Origin: an uncultured Draconibacterium sp.
Lineage (GTDB): Bacteria; Bacteroidota; Bacteroidia; Bacteroidales; Prolixibacteraceae
DNA length: 64,000 nt
Reading direction: 5' to 3'
Assembly (NCBI RefSeq): GCF_963675585.1
Contig: NZ_OY776411.1
Span: 997,001 to 1,061,000 of the forward strand
Under the pieces are notes generated by a model. That model searched no databases and had not been told where the DNA came from. It saw nothing but the letters and a program-made list of their open reading frames with translations. Positions 17,755-26,433 of the stretch are shown here, piece after piece. The first letter of the stretch is position 1. Each line of letters opens with the position of its first letter. The position numbers and the translations under genes are program-made.

Positions 17755-18693
17755 ATGAAAAAACTATTTATACTTATTTTATGTTTTGCGCTTTCAACAC
17801 CTTTATTTGCGCAAAAAGACACTACCGAAGTAAATGTGATGAAAAAAAATGTTGTTACCGTGGTTGAAGATGGAAACAACGTACATGTTACCGTAGGCGA
17901 CAACCGCGGAGTAGAAGTAATAACCGACGATTGGGGCGATACAACACACGTTCGAGTTGGCCGACGCACTTTTAAAGTAATCGACGGCAATAACGGTACC
18001 TATGTAAAAGTTGAAAAAGATGTTAATCGCCAAAAATGGTCGGGAAGATTTAATCCGCACTGGGCTGGTTTAGAAGTGGGTGTAAACATTTTGACCGATG
18101 CCGACTACTCGATTTACAACAATACCGAATACGCTGATTACGGCGACTTTTTAGACCTGAATCCGGGTAAATCGTTAAGCTGGAATTTAAACATTGCAGA
18201 ATATGCGTTTACAAACGAACGAAAAAACTTTGGCGTGGTTACCGGTTTGGGTTTTAGTTTTAACGATTACGCGTTTAACGATCCAATAACTTTAGCCAAA
18301 GAAGATGGTTACGGAATGGTTGTTCCGGTTGACATAAGAACCACTGAAAGAGATGTTAAAAAGTCGAAACTTCATGTAAATTACATTACTGCTCCGTTGA
18401 TGCTGGAGGTTAAAACTCCGCTACGAATGGGAAGTTCACGCTTGTATCTTGCCGGCGGTGTTATTGGTAGTTTGTACCTTGGTTCGCACACCAAATACAA
18501 ATACTACAAAGGCGACAAATACAAATCGAAAAGCGGACTGCACGTTAACCAGTGGAAATACGAACTTACCGGACGAATCGGATTTGGCGACTTCTGTGTA
18601 TTTGCAAATTACAGCATGACTCCATTGTTCAAAGATGGAAAAGGCCCTGGTGGCGCACCGCTTCTAATCGGTATTTCATTTCCGAACATTTAA
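17755..18693 (+). CDS. PorT-like outer-membrane beta-barrel protein
   Basis: A 312-residue protein with a signal peptide (KKLFILILCFALSTPLFAQ). It begins with repeated short beta segments (VVTVVEDGNNVHVTVGDNRGVEVI, about residues 30-55), followed by a barrel of the PorT/OmpA-like outer membrane beta-barrel class. It ends GISFPNI. The ECF-like promoter upstream matches that of the sigma gene, so it is a probable target of that sigma factor. A terminator follows. The function of the family is not known with certainty; a cell-envelope role is likely. Confidence 0.8.
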   Translation: MKKLFILILCFALSTPLFAQKDTTEVNVMKKNVVTVVEDGNNVHVTVGDNRGVEVITDDWGDTTHVRVGRRTFKVIDGNNGTYVKVEKDVNRQKWSGRFNPHWAGLEVGVNILTDADYSIYNNTEYADYGDFLDLNPGKSLSWNLNIAEYAFTNERKNFGVVTGLGFSFNDYAFNDPITLAKEDGYGMVVPVDIRTTERDVKKSKLHVNYITAPLMLEVKTPLRMGSSRLYLAGGVIGSLYLGSHTKYKYYKGDKYKSKSGLHVNQWKYELTGRIGFGDFCVFANYSMTPLFKDGKGPGGAPLLIGISFPNI

Positions 18694-18721
18694 ATAAAAA
18701 CAAAAAATAAGTTCAAACTGT

Positions 18722-18750
18722 CCCTGGTAATTTTACCGGGGATTTTTTTT
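18722..18750 (+). terminator. Rho-independent terminator of the barrel gene
   Basis: CCCTGGTAA pairs with TTACCGGGG (one G-T pair), followed by A and eight T residues. It begins about 29 bases after the stop. Confidence 0.88.
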
Positions 18751-18782
18751 GAAATAAGCCCGGGTTCGGGTACTTTTAGTTT

Positions 18783-19379
18783 ATGGATTTTTGCAGAATT
18801 GTAACACTTGCCGGATATTTTGTATTTGCTTTTCTCATTGTTTTTAAACAAAGTCAACTTAAAAAAGCAGGAGTACAAACCAGCTCCCGGAAACAGGGCA
18901 TAAAAAGGCACATTATCACTCTCTTCCTTATTCTATTTTTTGTCTTGTTTACATCCGAGCTCATCCTAAAAACCCTCAAAATCTCTTACTTTTTACTTCC
19001 TGCAAAACTAAATATTTACTTTCACCACTCGCTGTTTTATACAATTACAGGAGCAGTTATCGAGGTTTTGGCAGTAGTTGTTATGTATTTAACTTTGAAA
19101 GAATTTAAACACTCGTTGCGTTTTGGTTTACAAGCGAATAATCTGGGAAAACTGGTAACTTCAGGTATATTCAGCAAATCGCGAAATCCCTTTTTTGTTT
19201 CCGTATTATTGCAATTTGTTGGAATAAGTCTTGTTTTTCCAACACCTTTTTTTGCAGCAATAACGCTGCTTTCAATCGTATCTATTCACTTTTTTATTTG
19301 TAAAGAAGAAAAATTTATGCGAGAGAACTACGGCGATGATTACAAAAAATACACACAAAAAGTAAGGCGCTATTTTTAG
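18783..19379 (+). CDS. Isoprenylcysteine carboxyl methyltransferase-like membrane protein
   Basis: A 198-residue membrane protein with about five membrane segments. The C-terminal half has the ICMT/PEMT pattern: GKLVTSGIFSKSRNPFFVS (about residues 120-138) and the end EEKFMRENYGDDYKKYTQKVRRYF, where the E-E and Y residues belong to the S-adenosylmethionine site. The methyl acceptor is unknown; bacterial members are poorly characterised. Its last 4 bases overlap the end of the convergent amidohydrolase gene, so no terminator separates them. Confidence 0.85.
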   Translation: MDFCRIVTLAGYFVFAFLIVFKQSQLKKAGVQTSSRKQGIKRHIITLFLILFFVLFTSELILKTLKISYFLLPAKLNIYFHHSLFYTITGAVIEVLAVVVMYLTLKEFKHSLRFGLQANNLGKLVTSGIFSKSRNPFFVSVLLQFVGISLVFPTPFFAAITLLSIVSIHFFICKEEKFMRENYGDDYKKYTQKVRRYF

Positions 19380-21013
19380 AGTTCAAACACTTTTTCGCCG
19401 GCGCTCCAGGTACTCAAAATTTTGGCAGCCAAAACTTCCTCCGGTGTTGCAGTCATTAAATCGGTATCGAGAATTACAAAATCAGCCCACATTCCCGGCG
19501 TAAGGCATCCTTTTTCATTTTCTTCGAACGAGGACTTTGCAGCCCAGCTTGTCATCGACCGCAAAGTTTGTTCGCGGGTTAAACCTTCTTCTTTCTGCCA
19601 ACCGCCTTCGGGCCACCCGCTATGATCGGTCCGAAAAACCGAAGCATAAAATGTGTACAGCGGATAAATATTCTCCACCGGAAAATCGGTTCCGTTTGGA
19701 ATCCAGCCCAACTGTTTCAACAAAGTTTGGTAGGCATAAGCTCCTTTTATACGTTCCTCGCCTATTCGCTTTTCAGCCCATGGCATATCCGAAGTACAAT
19801 GTGTTGCCTGAATGGAGGGAATAATTGAATACTTTCCAAACTTTTCAAAATCGTCGGGATGTATAATCTGCGAATGTTCAATCCTCCATCTGCGATCGTT
19901 TTTTCCTTTTAAGAATTTGGCATAAGTATTTAACATGAGTCGGTTGCCACCATCGCCAATGGCATGCGTAGCTACCACAAAATTGTTATTGTATGCCAGC
20001 TTACAAACTTCATCGTAGTACTCCTGCGTGGATATTTGCAATCCTTTATTTCCCGGATCGTCGGAATATTCGGCGAGCAACAATGCACCACGCGAACCTA
20101 AAGCGCCGTCAGCATACACTTTAATGGTGTTTACCAAAAGTCGATCGGTTTTGTATCTTCCCTTTTTTACAAAGTATTCAAAGTTTTCGCCCGATGGATT
20201 TAGCATGGCATTGATCCGCATTTTTAGCTTGCCTGCCTGTTGCATTTCATCCATCATTAAAATGGTATTTTTACTTACGCCACAATCGGTAACCGATGTT
20301 AATCCTGCAGCAAAACAATTTTTTTGCGCTTCAAGCAAACCCTTTTTTTGTTGTTCAGATGATATTTCAGGCAAGTATTTCACAAGCAAGCTTTCGGCGT
20401 TATCGATGAGAATTCCGGTTGGTTCACCATTTTTTAGAATTATTTCGCCACCCTCAATTTTGGTTTTAGCCGTTATTCCGGCAATTTCAAGAGCTTTGGA
20501 GTTGCACCAACCGGCATGCCCGTCAACGCGAATCAAATAAACCGGTGTGTCCGGAAAAAGTTTGTCCAATCCTTCCTTTGTCGGAAATTCCTGCTTGGCC
20601 CAGTCGTTTTGATCCCAGCTGCGACCAAGTACCCATTCGCCTCCAAATTTCTGGTGGTGGATTTGCAGGCGTTTATAAATTTCTTCCGGGCTTGTTGTTC
20701 CGCGCAAATCGGCATACTGCATTAAATTCACTGCGTATCCGTTAAAATGGCAATGCGCATCGTTAAATCCCGGGTAAACAAACTGCTGTTTTGCATCAAT
20801 TGTTTTTTTGGCCTTGTATTTCTGTAAAATATCGCTACTTGTTCCTGTGGCTATAATCTTACCATTTTTAACAACAAAACTTTCTGCCGACGAAAAATCT
20901 TCATCAAGCGTATAAATCCTGGCATTGCTTACAATCAAGTCTGCTTTCTCTTTTTGATCCAAAAAATTCATAATCAAAGGAATTAAAACAAAAACAATTA
21001 GCGCATTTTTCAT
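19376..21013 (-). CDS. Amidohydrolase, YtcJ-like
   Basis: A 545-residue metal-dependent hydrolase of the amidohydrolase_3 (YtcJ) group. It has an N-terminal hydrophobic segment (KNALIVFVLIPLIMNFL) that may export or anchor it. Metal ligands are visible as FNDAHCHFNGY, HAIGDGG and IEHSQIIHPDD. Other family marks are DGHAGWCNS and PNGTDFPVE. It shares 4 bases with the convergent methyltransferase gene. The substrate is unknown; relatives hydrolyse N-formyl or amide bonds. Confidence 0.9.
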   Translation of the reverse strand: MKNALIVFVLIPLIMNFLDQKEKADLIVSNARIYTLDEDFSSAESFVVKNGKIIATGTSSDILQKYKAKKTIDAKQQFVYPGFNDAHCHFNGYAVNLMQYADLRGTTSPEEIYKRLQIHHQKFGGEWVLGRSWDQNDWAKQEFPTKEGLDKLFPDTPVYLIRVDGHAGWCNSKALEIAGITAKTKIEGGEIILKNGEPTGILIDNAESLLVKYLPEISSEQQKKGLLEAQKNCFAAGLTSVTDCGVSKNTILMMDEMQQAGKLKMRINAMLNPSGENFEYFVKKGRYKTDRLLVNTIKVYADGALGSRGALLLAEYSDDPGNKGLQISTQEYYDEVCKLAYNNNFVVATHAIGDGGNRLMLNTYAKFLKGKNDRRWRIEHSQIIHPDDFEKFGKYSIIPSIQATHCTSDMPWAEKRIGEERIKGAYAYQTLLKQLGWIPNGTDFPVENIYPLYTFYASVFRTDHSGWPEGGWQKEEGLTREQTLRSMTSWAAKSSFEENEKGCLTPGMWADFVILDTDLMTATPEEVLAAKILSTWSAGEKVFEL

Positions 21014-21101
21014 GTTTACCTATTTTTGCAAAAACAAATGTAATTTTTTCTGAATGTATTCTACAACATTAATGTAAGTGAATTCAGCTTGATTATATTT
21101 A

Positions 21102-21109
21102 TAACTTTG
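21102..21109 (+). promoter_or_regulatory. TAnnTTTG -7 box before the import/heme cluster
   Basis: TAACTTTG matches the Bacteroidota -7 consensus and ends 22 bases before the ATG at 21132. This supports the 112-residue frame as the first gene of the cluster. Confidence 0.55.
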
Positions 21110-21131
21110 TGAGACTATTTACAAAAATTAC

Positions 21132-21470
21132 ATGTTTACATTTGGCATTTTTACAACGCATATTCCCTACATCGCAATGGTTGCGTTTTATGCCTATTTT
21201 CTGATTTTTGGTGTTGAACAACCCGCTGACGTAAAGTCAAAACATACCGAAAAATCGTTTATCGTTCAAACCCATATTAACAATACTTCGGAAATAATAC
21301 CGGCCAATACAATTTGCTTTTATTCTGTTTTTACTGAAAAAACGGCAAGCTCTGTTTTTGAACAAACCAAAGTAAGACAGAAATGGAGGTGTTTTGGTGC
21401 CAACCGCTTTTTCCCTCAGGATTATCCTGAAAACACACTCTTTTGCAGACCTCCTCCTGTTTGGGCCTAA
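21132..21470 (+). CDS. Small membrane-anchored protein preceding TonB receptor
   Basis: A 112-residue frame with one N-terminal membrane segment (about residues 10-27, HIPYIAMVAFYAYFLIFG). A polar domain follows and ends with the Cys/Pro-rich tail CRPPPVWA. A TAnnTTTG box stands 22 bases upstream and the TonB receptor gene starts 85 bases downstream on the same strand, so it looks like a real first gene of the cluster. I recognise no named family. The topology suggests a periplasmic domain anchored in the inner membrane. It could assist the receptor, but this is speculation. Confidence 0.6.
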   Translation: MFTFGIFTTHIPYIAMVAFYAYFLIFGVEQPADVKSKHTEKSFIVQTHINNTSEIIPANTICFYSVFTEKTASSVFEQTKVRQKWRCFGANRFFPQDYPENTLFCRPPPVWA

Positions 21471-21498
21471 ATTATCTGTTTTCGTTTTAATCAACATT

Positions 21499-21523
21499 AT
21501 TTCCATTTAAAGGTTATGGAAAT
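21499..21523. repeat. Inverted repeat before TonB receptor gene
   Basis: ATTTCCAT (21499-21506) and ATGGAAAT (21516-21523) form a perfect 8-bp dyad with a 9-base gap. A further CCATTT follows shortly after. It lies 33 bases before the receptor start and may be an operator or an RNA hairpin. Confidence 0.4.
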
Positions 21524-21555
21524 AGTATATCCATTTCTATTATTACCAAAAGACT

Positions 21556-23658
21556 ATGAAAAAAATAGTTCTACCATTTGTATTATTTATTCTATTGGGC
21601 ACTTTTGCTAAAGCCCAAAACGTGCGAATTATTACCGACACAACCAACATTGAAGACATTATTATCGATGAAGTTACGGTAAAATCACCCAAAGAAATGC
21701 CACAAGTCCGAGAGGTTCCGGCATCAATTTCTCTAATTTCGGCACGAATGCTTGAAAACAATGAGATAAAATCTATATCCGACATTTCATCAACCGTACC
21801 TAACTTTTTTATGATCGACTATGGAAGTAAATTACAATCGCCGGTTTTTATTCGTGGAATTGGTTCCAGACTAGGCGCTCCATCGGTTGGATTGTACGTG
21901 GACAATATTCCTTTTTCGGAAAAAACCACATTCGGATTCGATTTTTTCGATATTGAACGCATTGAGGTACTAAGAGGACCACAAGGAACTCTTTATGGAA
22001 GAAACTCAATGGGAGGTACAATAAATATATTTAGTAAATCACCGCTTTATTACGACGAAACTAACATTTCGGTTGCTGCCGGAAACTATGGATACTTTAA
22101 TGGAAATATAAACCATTACAATAAAGTTAGCGATAAGTTTGGCTACTCGATCAGCGCCAATTACAACGCACACAACGGCTACTTTACCAACGAATTTAAC
22201 GGCGATCCGGCCGACGATCAATATTCGGCAAGTGGAAGACTTCGTTTGGTTTGGCAGGTGTCCGATAAGTTTAGTCTCGAAAATATTTCGTCATACGAAA
22301 AAAGCGAACAATACGGTTTCCCGTATGCTGTGTACGACACAGAAAACAGCTCGGCCGGAGATGTAAATTACAACGACGAAAGCGGATACAAACGCGACCT
22401 TTTTTCAAACGGACTGGTTTTAAAATACCGGAACGAAAATGTTGAGTTGCTTTCAACCACAAGTTATACCTATTACGATGGTTTAATGGATGCCGACCAG
22501 GATTATACCGCTGCTCCCATTTACTACTTTCACACGGGTGATATTCAAAATATGATCTCTCAGGAATTGGTATTAAAGTCGGTAAGTAATGTAAAATACA
22601 ACTGGTTGTTTGGTGCTTATGGTTTTTACCAAAACATGGACCAGCAAACCACCGGTGACATTTACACGGCTAAAATGAAACAAGACATCCAAAGTGATTT
22701 CGACATTTCGGGCCTGGCTCTTTTTCACCAGTCAACAATTAACGATTTTATTATTGAAAACCTGACTTTAACAGCCGGAATCAGGCTCGATCTGGAAAAG
22801 GACAAACTTGGTTATTCGCTGGCTTCGGCCATTGGCGATGCTCCGTTGAATACTACGGTTGAGGAAGATTACGAAGAAAATTTTACTGAAATTTTGCCAA
22901 AACTTGCTTTAAAATACAAGTTCAACAATTCGCTAAATACCTATGCAACGGTATCGAAAGGATACAAATCGGGAGGATTTAACACCAACTCTTCAATCGA
23001 TATTTCAGAATACCGCTCGTACGATGCCGAACAAAGCTGGAATTACGAATTAGGTTTTAAATCATCTATGGCAAATAACCGTTTGTATTTTGATGCAGCT
23101 GTATTTTACATCGATTGGAAAGAGCAACAAATTGACGTGCCGGTACCTGGTGGCCGAGGAAATATGAAAACAAATGCCGGTGAGTCGGTAAGCAAAGGTT
23201 TCGAACTTTTTGTTAAAGCCCGTCCCGGGAAAAACTGGGAAGCCACACTGGGCTATGGTTACACGCATGCCACTTTTATCGACCACGTTGTTTCTGAAGA
23301 ATTAAATTACAATGGAAATTTTATTCCTTATGTGCCTCGCTCAACAGTAAATGTGGGTGTAAATAAAGTAGTTGAATTTAAAAACGGATTCCTCGATAAA
23401 ATGATCGCAAACCTTTCGTACCGGGGAGTTGGAAAACATTATTGGAATCTCGACAACTCAAACTATCAGGATTATTATGGTTTGGTTGATGGAAAATTAT
23501 CATTCGTTTCCGGAAAAGTTCAATTGGATATTTGGGGTAAAAATATATTCAACAACTCATACAACTCGTATTATTTCGAAATTGCACAATTGCACAAATC
23601 ATATGTACAATTAGGAAAACCGGCGTCGTTAGGAGTGAATTTAAAAGTAACTTTCTAG
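21556..23658 (+). CDS. TonB-dependent receptor, siderophore/heme type
   Basis: A 700-residue outer-membrane receptor with a signal peptide (ends near FAKAQ), no carboxypeptidase-like domain, and a plug starting around residue 40 (EVTVKSPKEMPQVREVPASISLI). Plug marks are VFIRGIGSRLGAPSVGLYVD and IERIEVLRGPQGTLYGRN with GGTINIFSK. The barrel ends LGVNLKVTF with a terminal Phe. The compact build is that of iron-siderophore, heme or cobalamin receptors. It precedes an AmpG/RhtX-like permease and three heme-synthesis genes, so a porphyrin or iron chelate is the favoured substrate, by inference. Confidence 0.93.
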   Translation: MKKIVLPFVLFILLGTFAKAQNVRIITDTTNIEDIIIDEVTVKSPKEMPQVREVPASISLISARMLENNEIKSISDISSTVPNFFMIDYGSKLQSPVFIRGIGSRLGAPSVGLYVDNIPFSEKTTFGFDFFDIERIEVLRGPQGTLYGRNSMGGTINIFSKSPLYYDETNISVAAGNYGYFNGNINHYNKVSDKFGYSISANYNAHNGYFTNEFNGDPADDQYSASGRLRLVWQVSDKFSLENISSYEKSEQYGFPYAVYDTENSSAGDVNYNDESGYKRDLFSNGLVLKYRNENVELLSTTSYTYYDGLMDADQDYTAAPIYYFHTGDIQNMISQELVLKSVSNVKYNWLFGAYGFYQNMDQQTTGDIYTAKMKQDIQSDFDISGLALFHQSTINDFIIENLTLTAGIRLDLEKDKLGYSLASAIGDAPLNTTVEEDYEENFTEILPKLALKYKFNNSLNTYATVSKGYKSGGFNTNSSIDISEYRSYDAEQSWNYELGFKSSMANNRLYFDAAVFYIDWKEQQIDVPVPGGRGNMKTNAGESVSKGFELFVKARPGKNWEATLGYGYTHATFIDHVVSEELNYNGNFIPYVPRSTVNVGVNKVVEFKNGFLDKMIANLSYRGVGKHYWNLDNSNYQDYYGLVDGKLSFVSGKVQLDIWGKNIFNNSYNSYYFEIAQLHKSYVQLGKPASLGVNLKVTF

Positions 23659-23762
23659 CAAAGTAAGTATTATTGTATTTTATAGAAGAAAAGAACATAG
23701 CGTCATCCCGAAAGATCAGATGAAAATTCGATCTTCCGGCTTCCCGCTTCCAACTTTTAAGT

Positions 23763-25010
23763 ATGCAACAAAAGGAAATAAAAAAATATTACACGCTGCT
23801 TAGCCTGTATCTGGCACAGTCGATCCCGATGAGTTTTTTCTCCACTGTAATTCCGGTAATTATGCGGATGGAGCATTACTCGCTGGAATCAATTGGTTAT
23901 ATCCAGCTCATTAAACTTCCATGGATCTTGAAAATCTTGTGGGCTCCAATGGTGGATAAAACCAGTAAAAACAAAAAACAATACCGTCGCTGGATTTTAT
24001 TTTCGGAAGTGTTTTATGCTTTGATAATCATGAGCATTGGCTACTTAAATCTGCAAACCGACTTTACAACAATTATTGTTTTAATGGTAATTGCTTTTAC
24101 GGCTTCGGCAACGCAGGACATTGCCACTGATGCTTTTGCCATTCTTATTCTGAAGAAAAACGAACGCAGTTTGGGAAACAGCATGCAGTCAGCCGGTAGT
24201 TTTATCGGAACCATGATGGGAAGCGGAGTTTTGTTGATTGTTTATCATTACTGGGGTTGGTTGTGGCTTTTACGTTGCCTCGGATTGTTTGTGTTGTTTG
24301 CACTCATTCCGGTTTCGTTGTACAATGTTCGGCACAGCAAAGAACTCGATCGTTCAACAAAAAATGTGTCGCCACTCGAATTCATCTACTTCTTCCGACA
24401 GAAAAAAATCGGAGCGCATGTTTTATTGCTCTTTTTGTTTTACACCGGAATTATTGGAATTCTAACCATGGTAAAACCTTATTTTGTTGATTTGGGTTAC
24501 GACATTAAAGAAATTGGATTTATTTCGGGCATTTTCGGAACTGCCTGTGGTGTTATAATGACCATTCCGGCAGGAATGTACATCAGAAAACGTGGTATTG
24601 TAAAATCAATCTGGCTTTTCCCGGTTTTAAATGTATTGGTAGCCGCTTATTTTTTCGGACTAACATACACCAACCATGCCACTTACCTGGTTTATATTGG
24701 TGTGGCTTTGTTGTGGGGTGCTTATGCCATGTCGTCGGTGTTTGTTTATACCATGGGTATGCATATTGTTCGTAAAGGACGCGAAGGAACCGACTTTACC
24801 ATCCAAATTGTAATAACTCATTTAAGCAGTTTGATAATAGCAATTATGAGCGGTAAAATAGCAGATGCCATTACCTACCGTGGTTTGTTTGGTATTGAAA
24901 TAGGAATTGGCATATTAATACTAATTTTAATACCTTTTATTTTTAGAAAATCATTTTATGAGACACACGATTCAGGTATTGAAAACCCACTTCCAGGTGC
25001 TGAATTGTAG
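23763..25010 (+). CDS. MFS permease, AmpG/RhtX-FptX-like
   Basis: A 415-residue inner-membrane transporter with about 12 membrane segments. The N-terminal pattern (YLAQSIPMSFFSTVIPVIMR, LPWILKILWAPMVD) and FTASATQDIATDAFAI fit the AmpG-like group. That group includes RhtX and FptX, which import siderophores. It follows the TonB receptor by about 100 bases and precedes hemN by 46 bases. Together they form an outer-plus-inner membrane import route next to heme-synthesis genes. Whether the cargo is a siderophore, heme or a heme precursor is not shown by the sequence. Confidence 0.88.
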   Translation: MQQKEIKKYYTLLSLYLAQSIPMSFFSTVIPVIMRMEHYSLESIGYIQLIKLPWILKILWAPMVDKTSKNKKQYRRWILFSEVFYALIIMSIGYLNLQTDFTTIIVLMVIAFTASATQDIATDAFAILILKKNERSLGNSMQSAGSFIGTMMGSGVLLIVYHYWGWLWLLRCLGLFVLFALIPVSLYNVRHSKELDRSTKNVSPLEFIYFFRQKKIGAHVLLLFLFYTGIIGILTMVKPYFVDLGYDIKEIGFISGIFGTACGVIMTIPAGMYIRKRGIVKSIWLFPVLNVLVAAYFFGLTYTNHATYLVYIGVALLWGAYAMSSVFVYTMGMHIVRKGREGTDFTIQIVITHLSSLIIAIMSGKIADAITYRGLFGIEIGIGILILILIPFIFRKSFYETHDSGIENPLPGAEL

Positions 25011-25056
25011 AATGCGAGTAAAAAAGAATATTATTGAAAACAAAATACATTAAAGG

Positions 25057-26433
25057 ATGAAAGTACCACAAAACCTAATAAATAAATACAACACTCCGGT
25101 GCCGCGATACACCAGTTATCCGCCGGCAAATTTTTTCTCATCCGAATTTAATTCAGATGACTATTCGGAATGGTTGAAACAATCGAACGATGAAGCAACG
25201 CAGAATATTTCCATCTATATTCACATCCCGTTTTGTCCGAAAATTTGCCATTTCTGTGGCTGTAATACGCACCTAACACGCGACACAAACAAAATGCAGG
25301 TATATGTAGAGGCCTTAAAAAAAGAGATTCTGATGGTGAAAAATCATCTGAATCCAAACAGAAAGGTTTCTCAGGTGCACTGGGGCGGAGGTACTCCCAA
25401 TTCCTTACCTATCGAGATGGTTGAAGGAATAATGCAGGTCATTCATAACAATTTTACGTTTATCGAAAAGCCGGAAATCGCTATGGAATGCCACCCGGCC
25501 TTGTTGGACGAAACGTATATTGAAAAACTGGTTGAACTCAAATTCAATCGTTTTAGTCTTGGAATTCAGGACTTTAAACAGGAAGTGCTTGACAATGTAA
25601 ACCGCGATGCACCATCTATTCCCATTGAAGAATTGGTGAGAATGATTCGCAGCCATAAAAATACCAGTGTAAATTTCGATTTTATTTACGGTCTTCCTTT
25701 TCAGGATGAAAAATCATTTTCAGAAACGATAGACAAAGCCATTGCTCTGTCTCCCGATCGTTTGGTTACCTTTTCATATGCACATGTTCCGTGGGTAAAA
25801 AAGGCACAAAAAATTCTGGAAACCAGAGGTTTACCCGAAGCCGATAAAAAACTGGCCATGTTTGAAGCCGGCTTTAAATTATTAACCGAAAATGGCTACA
25901 ACGCCATTGGTCTCGATCACTTTGCAAAACCTACCGACGAATTGGACATTGCCTTTAAAAACCGCACTTTACACCGCAACTTTCAGGGCTACTGTACCCG
26001 CGAAACAACCGGCCAGGTTTATGCTTTCGGAGCTACCGGAATTAGCCAGCTCGACAGTGCTTACGCACAAAACGTTAAGGATACAAACACCTACGTACAA
26101 CTAATTAACGAAGGTAAACTTACCATTGAAAAAGGATATGTTTTAAGCCGTTCGCAAAAAATAATCCGTCACGTAATTAACGAGGTAATGTGTAACTACT
26201 ATATTTCGTGGGAAGAAGCAGCACAAATGTTCCAGGCTTCGGTTGCTGAAATAAAAAGCACGATCAATTACGATGAAGCAAGCTTAAATCAGTTTGTTTC
26301 TGAAGGATTGTTAAGCTACACCGATGATGAAATGATAGTTAGCGACAGCGGCAAATTTTTTGTTCGAAACATCGCTGCAAGTCTCGATCCGGGAATGAAA
26401 AATGCAACTCAAAAATTCTCAAAAGCACTATAA
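25057..26433 (+). CDS. hemN: Oxygen-independent coproporphyrinogen III oxidase
   Basis: HemN is a radical-SAM enzyme that decarboxylates coproporphyrinogen III twice to protoporphyrinogen IX without oxygen. The 458-residue length and the motif CPKICHFCGC (about residues 63-72) with the fourth Cys separate it from HemW. Other marks are YTSYPPANFF at the N-terminus and HWGGGTPN. It overlaps the next gene, hemG, by 32 bases if the latter starts at its first ATG. The gene order hemN-hemG-hemH covers the last three steps to heme. Confidence 0.96.
   Translation: MKVPQNLINKYNTPVPRYTSYPPANFFSSEFNSDDYSEWLKQSNDEATQNISIYIHIPFCPKICHFCGCNTHLTRDTNKMQVYVEALKKEILMVKNHLNPNRKVSQVHWGGGTPNSLPIEMVEGIMQVIHNNFTFIEKPEIAMECHPALLDETYIEKLVELKFNRFSLGIQDFKQEVLDNVNRDAPSIPIEELVRMIRSHKNTSVNFDFIYGLPFQDEKSFSETIDKAIALSPDRLVTFSYAHVPWVKKAQKILETRGLPEADKKLAMFEAGFKLLTENGYNAIGLDHFAKPTDELDIAFKNRTLHRNFQGYCTRETTGQVYAFGATGISQLDSAYAQNVKDTNTYVQLINEGKLTIEKGYVLSRSQKIIRHVINEVMCNYYISWEEAAQMFQASVAEIKSTINYDEASLNQFVSEGLLSYTDDEMIVSDSGKFFVRNIAASLDPGMKNATQKFSKAL

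Noticed and set aside
23690..23762. Possible dispersed repeat in the gap between TonB receptor and permease genes
   Set aside because: The CCGAAAGATC/GATCTTCCGG pairing is imperfect and only one copy was noticed in the window.
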